From: Hygrocybe punicea
Lineage: Eukaryota; Basidiomycota; Agaricomycetes; Agaricales; Hygrophoraceae
Length of the DNA stretch: 64,000 bases
Reading direction: 5' to 3'
Assembly: GCA_963556145.1 (NCBI GenBank)
Contig: OY744469.1
Coordinates: forward strand, 6,048,767-6,112,766
The notes below the pieces were generated by a model. That model did no database searches and had not been told where the DNA came from. It saw nothing but the letters and a program-made list of their open reading frames with translations. Positions 54,031 through 64,000 of this stretch are shown here, piece after piece; the first letter of the stretch is position 1, and each line of letters starts with the position of its first letter. The position numbers were made by a program, and so were the translations under genes.

Positions 54031-54085
54031 ACCTCGCAAATGACGTTGACACATCAGTCAATGCATCAACATGTGTTCATGAGGT
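54031..54085 (+). repeat. 55-bp palindrome-family unit
   Basis: Ends ACCTCGCAAA and TTCATGAGGT; the centre CATCAGTCAATGCATCAAC is decayed. Confidence 0.65.
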
Positions 54086-54178
54086 CTCCAGGATGGAAAC
54101 ATGCACGAAGACCTTGTGAAAGCATGCTGATGCGTCAACATTGTTAGTGAAGTCGCCAGCATGGAACTACACATGAAG

Positions 54179-54193
54179 ACCTCACAAACACGC
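54179..54193 (+). repeat. left part of a 55-bp palindrome interrupted by hAT-type element 2
   Basis: ACCTCACAAACACGC. The other 40 bp are at 55414-55453; joined, they restore a 55-bp unit with GATGCATCAACTGATG near its centre. Confidence 0.75.
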
Positions 54194-54385
54194 TAGTGTT
54201 GCCGAAGTTCAGTTCGGTCCGGTTCCGACCCTTTTTGGCGGAACCGCGAACTGAACTTGGGGTCCGGTTTGGCGCATGGCCAAACCTGGACCCAGACGGC
54301 ATCGAACCATCTGTCCGCGTTCGGTCTGGGTTCAGACATGGTCTGAACCCCGGACTGAGGTGGGCTCACCCCGTGAGCTCTGTTC

Positions 54386-54439
54386 TCCTCGCGAATGGCA
54401 GGCACGTATCAATTGATACGGCGCTGCACTTCGCGAGGT
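54386..54439 (+). repeat. 54-bp palindrome, copy inside hAT-type element 2
   Basis: CCTCGCGAA at the left and TTCGCGAGGT at the right, centre CGTATCAATTGATACG. The best-preserved dyad of the family. Confidence 0.92.
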
Positions 54440-54459
54440 AGATGGGCTGCGGGGGAGCC

Positions 54460-54945
54460 GTCCAGCGCTGCTGCTGCTGCCGCTGCCGGCGCTGCTGTTG
54501 CTGCCGCTGCTGGCGCTGCTGCTGCTGCTGCCGTGGCTGTTGCTGCTGCCACTGCTGCTGCTGTTGTGGCCGTTGCCATTGCTGCTGCTGCCGCCACTGT
54601 TGCTGCTGTCGCTGCTGCTGTTGCCGTTGCTGTTGCCGTTGCTGCTGCTGCTGCTGGCCGTCGTTGTTGTCATTGCCGTTGTTGTTGCCGCCGCTGGTGT
54701 TGCGGCTGTCCCGCGTTGGATGGCTTGATGCAGCAGCTGCTGCTGTTGCTGTTGCCGGCATTGCTGCTGCCGGCATTGCTGCTGCTGCTGCTGCTGTTGC
54801 CACTGCTGCTGTCGCTGCTGCTGCTGCCGTTGCTGCCGGCGCTGCTGCTGGCTGTTGCTGTCATCATTGCCTGGTTGCCGTTGCCATTGCCGTTGCAGTT
54901 GCCGCCGCCACTGGTGGTGGTGGTGGTGGTGTTGCAGCTGTCCCA
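54460..54945 (+). repeat. imperfect CTG/CCG trinucleotide tract, about 480 bp
   Basis: Almost continuous GCTGCTGCT, GCCGCTGCT and GTTGCTGCC words. Each frame is open, giving poly-Gln/Ser/Ala frames on the minus strand and poly-Leu/Ala/Cys on the plus strand. I treat all of these as repeat by-products. Confidence 0.88.
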
Positions 54946-55413
54946 CGTCCGTTGGCATCGCGTTGGCATTGGGATCCATTTTGTGCCGTGGTGGTGTGCT
55001 CGCAATGTGGTCGCGGTCAAGTTTCCTGTAACAGATAATATTAGTAAAGTTAAGATAAATGATAAAACTTACCTGTGTCCATGAACACGACATTGTGTCG
55101 CATTCATTGGCCTTGTGTTGTTGTTGTTGGTGAAGAAACCGTCGTGTAATGGTCACATGATACCGTTTAACACGAAAAAGTAAGTAAAGAAATACGAAAA
55201 ACAAATGAAATAAATACCTTAAAAATATCCGCGTTCGTGGTTTGGACACGGTTTGGAGCCGTTCAGGAAATCCGGCCGGCCTCGAAACCCTGAACCGAAC
55301 CTGCGGTCCAGTTCAGCATTTGGCTGAACTTAGACTGAACCCCGGGTTCGGTTCGGGGTTTGAACCGGGTTCGGCTAGGTTCGGAACTGAACTATGGCAA
55401 CACTAGAACATGC

Positions 55414-55453
55414 ACTGATGCATCAACTGATGTGTAGATGTCATTTGCGAGGT
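55414..55453 (+). repeat. right part of the interrupted 55-bp palindrome
   Basis: ACTGATGCATCAACTGATGT onward to TTTGCGAGGT. Completes 54179-54193. Confidence 0.75.
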
Positions 55454-55538
55454 CACCAGCAACAAGAATCACAACAGGAGCGTGGGCTACACCCATGCTC
55501 CTGTTTCCTCGGCTCATGGCTCATTCACAGCCCCCAAT

Positions 55539-55592
55539 ACCTCACGAGGGTGACAGACATGTCAATTGATGTGTGTCTGGCCCACATGAGGT
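55539..55592 (+). repeat. 54-bp palindrome
   Basis: Ends ACCTCACGA and ACATGAGGT, centre ACATGTCAATTGATGTGT. Confidence 0.87.
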
Positions 55593-55944
55593 GAGGGACC
55601 TCTTTTCACCACAGGTACATGAAGTACCCATGGTCTACCACCATACCTGCCTTCATTTGGGTATGGTGTGTACCTGTTATCCAAATGGGTATGGGTATGG
55701 TGGATCCAGGTATGGTGTTGGGCTTGGGGACCCATGGGTCACCTGTGCTACACCCTAGGAGGCCCTGCATGTTGACCTCTTCTTCACTGTTTCATGGGTG
55801 GTAGACTCCATTGGCCGCATCTTTCAACATCTCAAGCATGCCATGAATGCCAGTTCAATGTTTGAGAGCCAAAAGCACCACTTGATTAACCCAATGGATT
55901 TTGCAGCTCACGATTGCAAGGACAAGGCATTTGTAGTTAGTGAA

Positions 55945-56840
55945 TATCATGGGTACATGTAAACCCACAGGTTTTGCCATGGGTGTTGCCTTGGGTCCGG
56001 GTGACCCATGGCTGTACCTGTACCTGTGACAGGTAACTCATGATTATAGGTCACACAAGTCACATGTCACCTTCAAGTTGAACACAATGCGTTGAACGAC
56101 AAGGCAGAGACCAGTATGAAGCTGGTCTCTGCTAAAGGTAAGTTTTTTTTTCTTTTACATCATTACTTATGAAATTTACAGGTACAACTACAGTTTGACC
56201 TGGGAAATGCAAAGGCAAATGCAAACAGCCACAATGAAAATGATGACAACTAAAACAATGACAACAATGACAGCGACAGCAAGGGCAAGGGCCACAGCAG
56301 AAATGCCAAGCAAAGCAAGACTGGGGGAGTGGTGCACCCACCCTGGTTGCCAGGTGAGTCTGTATACATAATTTGATTCATTTGCCACTCACTGGCAATT
56401 CCCCCAGCCCAGGACCACCTTTAACAAGTACAGCCCACATGTCCAACGACACAGCCTCTGCCTGTAGACAGGCACAGCCCATGTGTTCAACAACGCTGCC
56501 ACCATCTGCCCGCCAATGCACCCAACTGCACCATACTAGACCAGAGCATGCTGCGTGCCCAAAGACACCCCAGCCTGAAGACACCCCCAAGCCCATTCCA
56601 CCTCGCAAATACACAGCAACATGTCAATTGATGCGCATCTGGTGTCGCAAGGTCAAATAGGTGATATGGGCCAGAAAGCAGTAGAGACCCATGGATTACC
56701 CGCCATGGATGTGGGTCCTGGGTAACCTGAGGGTTGGAACATATGCACCCACAACAAAACCCATACCCCGAGGGTGGGTATGGGTTTTCGACAGGTACAG
56801 GTATGGGTACCCTCAAAAATACCTGAGGGTTACCCATGAA
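55945..56840 (+). repeat. modular composite repeat, copy 6
   Basis: GTAAACCCACAGGTTTTGCC block, GACAACAATGACAGCGACAG tract, GGGGGAGTGGTGCACCCACCC module (about 56325), then sequence rich in CACAGCCCA. The palindrome lies at 56600 and the GGTATGGGTACC tail near 56800. Confidence 0.6.
56600..56653 (+). repeat. 54-bp palindrome
   Basis: Ends ACCTCGCAA and GTCGCAAGGT, centre ACATGTCAATTGATGCG. Confidence 0.85.
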
Positions 56841-57844
56841 GTTCACTATTTGTAGTTATCAAGCTCTCCATGGTGACCTATGAGCATCTTTGCATTGTTC
56901 ACATGGCACAAATGCAGTCGATCAATGGTAAAGCTTTTATGCTGTGCTATTTCTATGAGCCTGCCATGTCCATGGTAAGCAAAAGGTGTATTCTTTTGAA
57001 TACCATCCTGTATTCAGCTGACTATACCTTTGAAGAGTGGAGCATGTGTAGCACATCTGCCCAGATTTGGCCTGTCCAGTGCAGGTTTGTGCATGTAAGT
57101 GCATTACACCATTTTTAACACTGTAATCCCAAGGCAGCTGCTTTGAATCATGAAGTCCAGAGGGATATGATGAGTGTGGTGATTGACCAGGTGAGAATTT
57201 CAGTTGATAGCCTTGACACATGCAACTGTTGAGGCTCTGAGGTATGTGATCTCAGGTTCTGATTCAATGTCACAATGCAGATCCTCATCACCTGTAATAG
57301 AGGGCATACTAGTAGTGGCATCAGGGCAAGCTTCAACAGCAGAGGTGCTTGGAGCTTTTGAAATGATTGGGATGCTGGGACAGTAGGTGGTACCAGTGCC
57401 ACAGGTGTCTTTTGACTGAAAAAGCTCTTCAATGATAGAGTCTTCCATTGTGAGTCTTCCTTCTGTTTCTTCTTTAGGTTATCTGAACATTTCTTTGAGT
57501 TTTGATGCTGTTTTGTTAGGTTAGAAATCCCCCCTTTGCTGACTTTGACTTGTGTGTGGCAGTCAGGGCATACAATGAAGCCATTTGTATCAATAGTAAG
57601 GTCCTGCTAGTCCATGTCAGTAGTAAATCAGTAGTTCTATTATTTTGCCTCACTGCATTACAGTCGTTGATTCAGTCCTGGAACAAAGTGGCTGTGTAAA
57701 GGCATCCGAATTTTTATTTATTTGTCCCCCGATGTGGCATTCAAAGTCCGATACCCCAAGTAAGCGAAGGCGCAAAAAGCAGGGAGCATAGTGCGCTTTT
57801 GTTACCTGTCTTAGGTTCTAACAACTGAGATATTGCATAGAAGA
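56841..57844. other. intergenic; weak minus-strand ORF at 57200-57448
   Basis: The minus-strand frame starting MEDSIIEELFQSKDTCGTGT is acidic and S/T-rich (82 codons) and could be an exon of a decayed gene, but no domain is seen. The last about 150 bp before 57845 should hold the promoter of the kinase fusion gene; no TATA box is obvious. Confidence 0.35.
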
Positions 57845-60800
57845 ATGGACTTCGACAGCTTTCTGTATTCAGATCGGACCGTTCTGTCCTCCGAGTCTGT
57901 TGGCTCTGACGTTGGCGACAGCCGCCCACCAACTGGCTCCACACCAAGTGCAGCCGACGTTTGGAATTACCTCCTCGGTCTGACCGAGTCCGAACAAGAC
58001 ATCAGCACAGACTCAAGCACCCTTCCTGCGCGGCAGCAGCAACCAACCAAGCTCAGACACTTCAAAGCGACCGATTTTGACCCTTCAGCCACAAAGCCTC
58101 GCATCGGGAGAGGCGCCTGCTACATCGTCGATAAATGCACCCTACAACCACCCTTCGGAAGTGCTATCGTGGCCGTAAAACGCCTCAAAAATTTTCCTGT
58201 TTATGGAGGCGCCAACAATCCGGGCCAATCCATTGCCACCATTTTGCGCGAGCTGCGCATCCTCACACACCCGCCTGTGCGACAAAACTACAACGTCGCT
58301 GCGCTGCTCGGGTACACGTCCGAACTCGCCACCGCTTCGGGAAGCGGTAATGCAGATGCGCTGTGGCGTCAGCGCGTCGAAATTTCCCTCGTGGTCGAGT
58401 TTGGAAGTCACGGAACTCTAGCACAATTCCTCAGCAGCAACAAATCAGATGTGTTCACCAAGACCCGTTTCATGCACGATGTGGCGAGCGGGTTAGAGGC
58501 GTTACATGCCTGTGGGATCGTGCAAGGGGATGTCAAAGTTCAGAATACCCTTGTTTTTGATGACAAGTATGCACCAGGAGGCTACGTAGCAAAATTGTCT
58601 GATTTTGGGCACGCCATCGTGAACGTTGACGGTCACAGTGCTGAAGATGTTACTGACCGGGAGCGTTACGTGGGCACTACGGTTCTCAATGCCCCGGAAG
58701 TGCGCCCCAGAGGCCTTGTCCCACATGGTGCAGCTGCTGCGTATGCGGAAAGAGGCGCATTCTACAAATGTGATGTGTTTTCGTACGGGTTGCTCGTTTG
58801 GGAGGTCATCCTCGACGGGGCACGGTTCCTTAGCACCGTCAATACCGAGGAGTACGACGGTGAGCCAGTGGCATGGCTAAATACGCTGCCAAAGGATGAT
58901 TTGCTGCGAAGGGCATTGGTCTCATTGCAGGAGAAGATCATTGCGGACGACGAAGCATTGGTTGGAATATGGCGACAGGTGATGAAGGCCACCGTAAAAG
59001 ATGTGCCTGGCGAGCGGAAGACGATGAAGGAGGTAGTGGAGATTTTTAGAGAACAAAAGCGTTTCAGGGATGATGCCAGGTGAGTCACACACTTACGCAG
59101 CAGAAATAATTCTGACTTCACCAGAAATCGAACTAGCTATGGATCTGCTGAACCGGCCCCTTTTCAGTCCCTTGCCCTGACCAAATGGACCGTAGACAGA
59201 TCGGGCGTAAGTGTTTCTATTCTCTCGCCTTTCTGATCCAGACTGACGTTTCTCTGATCAGGACACCTCACTCCACTTCCCCTTCACCGTTCAAGCGGAT
59301 CTTCTTTCGCAGCTTGAATCTGCCACCACCACCACCTCACCAACCCTTCGCCGCACCGTCCTCTACAATCTCGCAATGAGCCATCTCACCAGCTTCGGTG
59401 TTGCAGCTGTCGACGTTAACAAGGCTCTCTCTTTGCTTCTCGACGCAGCCATGCTCGGAAGTCCTAAGGCCCTCGCAGTGTGCCTTAGGCTGCACGATGC
59501 CCTACTGAGGCGGGTGCCGCAATCCCTGTTGGAGCTCAACCACCCCGTAGTGCTGCTAGAAAGGGAACTTCAACAAGTCCACCCCGACAGATATTTCGCG
59601 GAGCGGATTAGGCGATTCGAGATGCTTCGTCAGCAGGAGATGTTGAGCCGGCTGTTTGACATCTATAATGGTTCTGATCTAGTGGTGGCTGGGGTATTAC
59701 TTCCCCATGTGCAACATGCCCTCGCTCGGAAGATTATTGGTCTGGACCTGGTTGGCCTGGAATGTGTCTCGACGACTGGCAGAGACGAGGATGACGGCAC
59801 CATTGGCCGCGGCATACTTCTCCATATGGCTTGCAGCCTCGGATTGTTCGATCTCGTCCAATACCTCCTCACCGACTCGGACGCCAACATCCACCTTGTC
59901 TCTCCGGAGGGCGACACTCCTCTTGTCGCAGCCGCACGTGGGGGCCACCTTCCCGTGCTCGAGTTCCTACTCACAAGGAAGGGCACCCGCCGTCTGGTTT
60001 CATCCACAAATGGCATGTCGGCGATGCATTGGCTCATGATGTTCCACCCAGACGAAGCAGAACGAGCACTCAACTTACTTATGGCTCATCCGTCTGGCAA
60101 GTCGAGCCTTGAATCGGCAGTTGCTGTGCCCTGCGTGCTAGAAATGCATTTCCTTCGCCTCTCCGGCACACCACTCGATTTTGCTGTCTCTATTAACAAC
60201 GTCCCCTTGGTAAAATTGCTGCTTGCAGCATCATCATCCTCTGTAGGTGAAAGGGAGAAACGTGTTCCTGGTTGGACCAATGTCACGTTCCGCCTTGCGG
60301 TCATGTCCCATCTCTTCCCTCTCCTCCCACTCCTACTCCCTCACGAACTGTCCCACCGTCGTTCCCAGCGCTACTACCCCGAGACTTCCCGCCTCCTTCG
60401 TTCACAAAGGAAACGTGACCTTCTCCCCTTTGGTCTTTACGACGTCGGCCGCACGTCGAGCTTCCTGCTCTTGCTCCTGCTACATGGCCGCTCCACTCGC
60501 GCCGCCCTCGAAGGTACCATCGACGGTATCCTGGACTCAGGTATATGTTCCATCAACGAGGAAGACCCGACTGGCGCCACTGCGCTCGCGCATGCCGTCC
60601 GCAACGCTCCATGCGATATCAACATGGATGTTCTCTCCGCCCTTATTTCCCACGGAGCGCGGTTTGGCAACGGGGACTCCCCAGGGCGGATTCTCCGCGA
60701 GTACATTGTTGCGAGAGATAGCCCAGCGGAGGGACCTATAGTGCGGCTTTTGCTGCTGAACGGGGTCTTGCAGCTCAGCACGGAGTTACTCTCTTCGGCA

Positions 60801-63800
60801 GTGCAAACCACAGACGTTCACGTCGTAGAAGCGATCCTTTCGTATGGCGGGGATGCCATTGACGTCAACATCCCACTTTTGGAGGAGGATACGTTGATCC
60901 CTCTCTTGCATGTTGCCGTGATGGCGCCGGGAAATGCGCGGGTGGTGAATTTGCTTCTGGACAGGGGTGCAGATGTGAACGCGTGTTTGCTAGGGCGGAG
61001 TGTGCTTGAGATGGCTGTGGCGATGCCGGTGGGCGATGGGGATACGATTGATGTACTGTTAGCGCGTGGGGCATCGTTGTTGTCTGGAGTGCGTGGTTCG
61101 ACGGTGTTGCATGCGGCTGCCGAGGTACATTCGCGTGTAAATGGCGTGCATGTGCTGTTTCACCTGCTGCGGCATCCCCGTGTCAGGGAGCTGGTGAATG
61201 CTCGTGGCTACAGGACGGATAGCGACGAGCTCAGACCGTTGGATGTCGCGTGTTTCAATGGGGATTTGGAGGCGGTGTTGGCCCTGCTGGGAGCGGAGGC
61301 GGAGGTGTTGAGGACGGAGGAGTGGGATGTTGTGAAGCTTGTTAGGATCATTGGGAAAAACCCTGCATTGAGTCCGTTGTGGGAAGGGCAGAAAGGTAGT
61401 GACGAGGAAGAGGTAGAGGCAGTGTATTGGTGGCGGGTGAGGCTGGAGGAAATTATGCTGGCGCTGCTGGATAAGGCGGACCCTGGTCATGCGAGAACGC
61501 CGATTCATGTAGCGGTAGAGCTGCATAATTTTCGGCGGATAGTGGAGCTGGTGGAGCGAGGTGGGGCGAGGGTGTGGGTTGGCGACCGGGAGAATGTCAC
61601 ACCACTCGGGCTGCTAGAGGATGTCGAGTCTCTGGAGAAACAAGGTGAAGGTGAGGCGTACATTGGTGAGGTGACACGGATCAAGGACTACCTTATGAGT
61701 AAGGTGATAGAGGAGGTGGGAAAGACAATGGAGAGTTCCAAGATGTATGAGGAGATGCTTGACACACTCGGCATCCCCACGTCGGATAAATCCAACTTGG
61801 TGGGATACCAGGAAACCTTGCAGGGCGTGGAGGCTTTCCTTGGTAAGTTGAAGCTGAAGGAGGAGGGAAATGCTCTCCCGGAAGGCTTTGACTCTCCTGG
61901 CGAGCTGGAAGATAGGTTCCTGCAGCTCGTTGCAGAACGGAAACGGACGTTGGGGGAGACCCATCTGGACACCCTTACAGCCATGACAAACCTCTGTGAG
62001 GCCCAGTGCTTGCAGGGACGCCTTCAGGAGGCTGAGGTATTGCAATTGCGGGTGCTGACAGAAAGGGAGGCCCAGCTGCCTGCAAATCACCTAGACCTCT
62101 ACAGTTCCTGGAGCGACCGCGTCCGCATCCTGTGCGGTTTGAACAGAGTTGAGGAAGCAAAGCATTATGCCACTCGTGCACTGCACCATGCAATGGACGC
62201 ATTCCATCCTAAACACCCGGTCTATCTAGTTGCGAGCACCGATTTCGCACTCGTACTGTCTTCAAGTGGGAAACTCAACGAGTCAATGAGTCTGCTGGAA
62301 TCAGTCCTTGAGATCTATCTTGATCTCTCCATGGGGACGCAGCTGGAGTTCTTCCAGGTCAAAAGCGATCTCACATTTAACTATTGTCGGCTGGGGAAAT
62401 TCGAGGAAGCCAGTCAACTCGTAAGGGATGTAGGTTACCCGCTCAATTATGCCAAACCAGATAAATTCCTCTTCTCATTCGATTGCGTGCTGAATGGCAT
62501 CGCGGCAGCTTTAGATCTATTCTGCCGGTGGCAAGATTCGGAGCCCATCTACGCCGAGGTGGTAGAGATATGCCTTCGGCTTCGTGGGAGCAAGTCATAT
62601 TGTACGCGGACGGCAATTCAGCTTTTTTCGGAGCACTACCAGAAGAGGGGCATGTGCAAGGAGGCAGGCGACGTCCTGTACCAGCTGCTGGGCGCGTTGA
62701 AGTCCAGTTTTGGTGCTGAACATGTCGATGTGCTGAGCTGCATGCTGAACCTAGCGGACATGCGGGAGAAGCAGGAGCAATGGCTTGAAGCGAATATATT
62801 GCTGCAGCAGGCCATGGAGATATTGGAGAAAACCGTCGGGAAAGATCACATGGAGACATTACGGGCCAAGGCAGCCCTCTGTGTCAATTGGAAAAAACAA
62901 GGCCAATTGGAAAATTCGGAGCAGGTAGGCTGGGAGGCTGTCTATGGGTACAGACGGGTGGCTGGCGACTGCGACAAGACCTTGCAAGCCGAAAACAACC
63001 TAGCTGTCACACTGGCTGCCATGGGGAAATGTTTGGAAGCCATCGAGCTGCAAGAGCGAGTGTTGAGCATAACGGAGAGGAAGTTCGGCGAGGTGCATAC
63101 CCAAACGCGAACGGCACTAGAGAACCTCTCGGCCACACTGTTGCGGCTGCGTCGAATTGACGACGCCGAGGCGCTATGTCAACGAGGGTTGAGGATTAGC
63201 ATGGAAATCCATGGCGAGAACAGTCTCCTCACAGCTCGCTGTATGCACGTTCTTGCAACATGCAGAGTAGTCGCTGAGCGCGCGGAAGAAGCCGTTGAAC
63301 TTCACACCCGTGCGACCGAGATGGAGCGGGCTATTCTCAGCGAACCCAACGGTGATATGCTCTACGGCATGCGATGTCTTGCCCTTCAGCTCATGGAACT
63401 GGATCAGTACCACAAGGCCGCCAAGATTCTGCGGGAGATCCTTGTTGAAGCGCCTCGGGTTTACAGCACAGAACTGCACAAGGAAGTGTTGCTTACTACG
63501 GCCCACCTCGGCTACGCTTCCGAGCAGACGGGCGATCTGGAAGAGGCCAGCAAGCTTTACCATTCCGCTTTGCGGGGCATGCAAAAACTATTCGGTGACT
63601 GGCACGAAGAGACGATCTCCGTCATGGATGATTTGGTGCGGGTATACATCAATCTGGATCGCATGCAAGACGCACGCGATCCTGCGCAGGAGATCCTCGC
63701 ATTCAAGCGCAAGAAACTAGGGAATCTCCACGACGACACACTGTACGCTCTCGAAAACATGGCCGTGATCTACCACTCATTGGAGATGTGGCCCGAGGCC

Positions 63801-64000
63801 GAACGGATGCAACGGGAGGGTCTGCGTTACGCTCAGTTGAAACATCCGGATGAACCAGATCATGAGGACATAATCGTTTATATGCAGGTACTGGCCGAGT
63901 CGTGCAAGCATCAGCGGTGGCATAAGGACGCAGAGAAGTTCGGTCGTACTGTTTTAGATTGTAAGACCCGGACGCTCGGGAGGGAACATCAGGAGACGCT
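57845..64000 (+). CDS. protein kinase-ankyrin-TPR fusion protein (runs off the window)
   Basis: Exons 57845-59079, 59125-59206 and 59262 to the end join in frame (GTGAGT...CAG and GTAAGT...CAG introns) and give more than 2,000 residues without a stop. Residues about 80-405 form a protein kinase: IGRGACYIV loop, VAVKRL (K112), E136, GDVKVQN (D229, K231, N234), DFG (253-255), APE (283-285). The usual HRD is QGD. After the kinase, ankyrin-type repeats follow (LLHMACSLGLFDLVQYLLTD, TPLVAAARGGHLPVLEFLL, HVAVMAPGNARVVNLLLDRG, TPIHVAVELHNFRRIVELVE). From about 61920, TPR units of kinesin-light-chain type run to the edge (LDTLTAMTNLCEAQCLQGRL, NNLAVTLAAMGKCLEAIELQ, VLSITERKFGEVHTQTRTAL). The layout suggests a signalling receptor or scaffold; substrates are unknown. 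It has coding-like, GC-richer sequence unlike the repeats upstream. Confidence 0.9.

Larger units (their letters stand above)
54194..55405. mobile_element. non-autonomous hAT-type element 2 (1,212 bp)
   Basis: Left end TAGTGTTGCCGAAGTTCAGT; the right end inverted is TAGTGTTGCCATAGTTCAGT. The flanking 8-mers AAACACGC (54186-54193) and GAACATGC (55406-55413) match at six of eight positions and differ only by transitions, a decayed duplication. It contains a 54-bp palindrome at 54386 and a long CTG-rich tract. No transposase. It is related to element 1 in end sequence and general plan. Confidence 0.85.
53695..55765 (+). repeat. modular composite repeat, copy 5 (with nested hAT-type element)
   Basis: GGTATGGGTTTGGTGTCC block, AACAACACCCACATCACC tract, CAGGAGGGTGGTGCGCCCACC, ACATTGGCTAACCCC, palindrome (54031), a palindrome split by the hAT-type element, palindrome (55539), then CTACCACCATACCTGCC and GGTATGGGTATGG. 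Same order as copies at 12.9 and 17.6 kb. Confidence 0.6.

Noticed and set aside
54395..55084. 229-codon plus-strand frame rich in Ala and Leu
   Set aside because: Same trinucleotide tract; overlaps several other equally open frames.
54332..55249. 305-codon minus-strand frame rich in Gln and Ser
   Set aside because: It is produced by the CTG-rich tract inside a hAT-type element, and other frames across the same tract are open too (Ala- and Leu-rich). No conserved domain.
13021..56653. Reading the 54-bp palindromes as Rho-independent terminators
   Set aside because: There is no T run after the dyads, the sequence is eukaryotic, and copies lie in non-coding repeats rather than after genes.
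59376..63960. Several antisense frames of 60-160 codons below the kinase-ankyrin-TPR gene
   Set aside because: They are shadows of the long plus-strand coding exon with its strong codon bias; none shows a domain.

Overview
The window is nuclear DNA of a filamentous basidiomycete, most likely an Agaricomycete. The evidence is the many short GT-AG introns (about 50-60 bp), basidiomycete-type transposon proteins (Plavaka/KDZ, two-gene Harbinger, integrase-core type, DUF6698-like, TET/JBP-like), and the absence of bacterial operon structure. I cannot name the species. The window is a transposon and repeat graveyard, with one apparently intact, complex host-type gene entering from the right.

Layout. 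0.4-4.5 kb: a complete PIF/Harbinger element with an intact spliced transposase and an intact spliced Myb/SANT-like partner gene, about 62-bp inverted ends and a 3-bp target duplication. 4.5-9.2 kb: minisatellite, a 737-bp near-perfect hairpin, and copy A of an unrecognised unit encoding small membrane proteins. 9.2-10.7 kb: dead integrase-core transposase gene. 11-20.4 kb: dispersed modular repeats built around a conserved 54-56-bp palindrome, a nested non-autonomous hAT-type element, an 80-bp tandem array and a cluster of GATGAGCA palindromes. 21.1-22.5 kb: spliced DUF6698-type gene. 24.8-30.5 kb: decayed Plavaka transposase gene split by an intact Tc1/mariner-type element (25.6-28.7 kb) that carries its own transposase plus a second, spliced passenger gene. 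31.8-34.3 kb: Spt5-like KOW-repeat gene. 34.5-38.7 kb: tandem repeats, an unrecognised multi-exon gene and a foldback. 39.8-41.2 kb: TET/JBP-like 2-oxoglutarate dioxygenase pseudogene. 41.7-42.7 kb: remnant of a Ca2+/H+ antiporter gene cut by a 5'-truncated Ty1/copia element (42.7-45.4 kb). 46.2-47.1 kb: inverted counterparts of repeats seen at 15-20 kb. 48.1-50 kb: copy B of the small-membrane-protein unit. 51-52.3 kb: dead basidiomycete multicopy gene. 52.5-56.8 kb: two further hAT-type non-autonomous elements and more palindrome repeats. 57.8 kb to the end: a protein kinase-ankyrin-TPR fusion gene that runs off the window.

Functionally, most genes serve, or once served, transposition: transposases, their DNA-binding partner, and TET/JBP-like and Spt5-like proteins that may act on or through chromatin. 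Several dead genes show TGA where the family has arginine, which suggests decay of methylated CpG. The least explained items are the 54-56-bp palindrome family (at least 13 copies, two of them hit by hAT-type insertions), the two-gene Tc1/mariner element, and the duplicated small membrane protein unit whose two copies differ mainly by synonymous changes.
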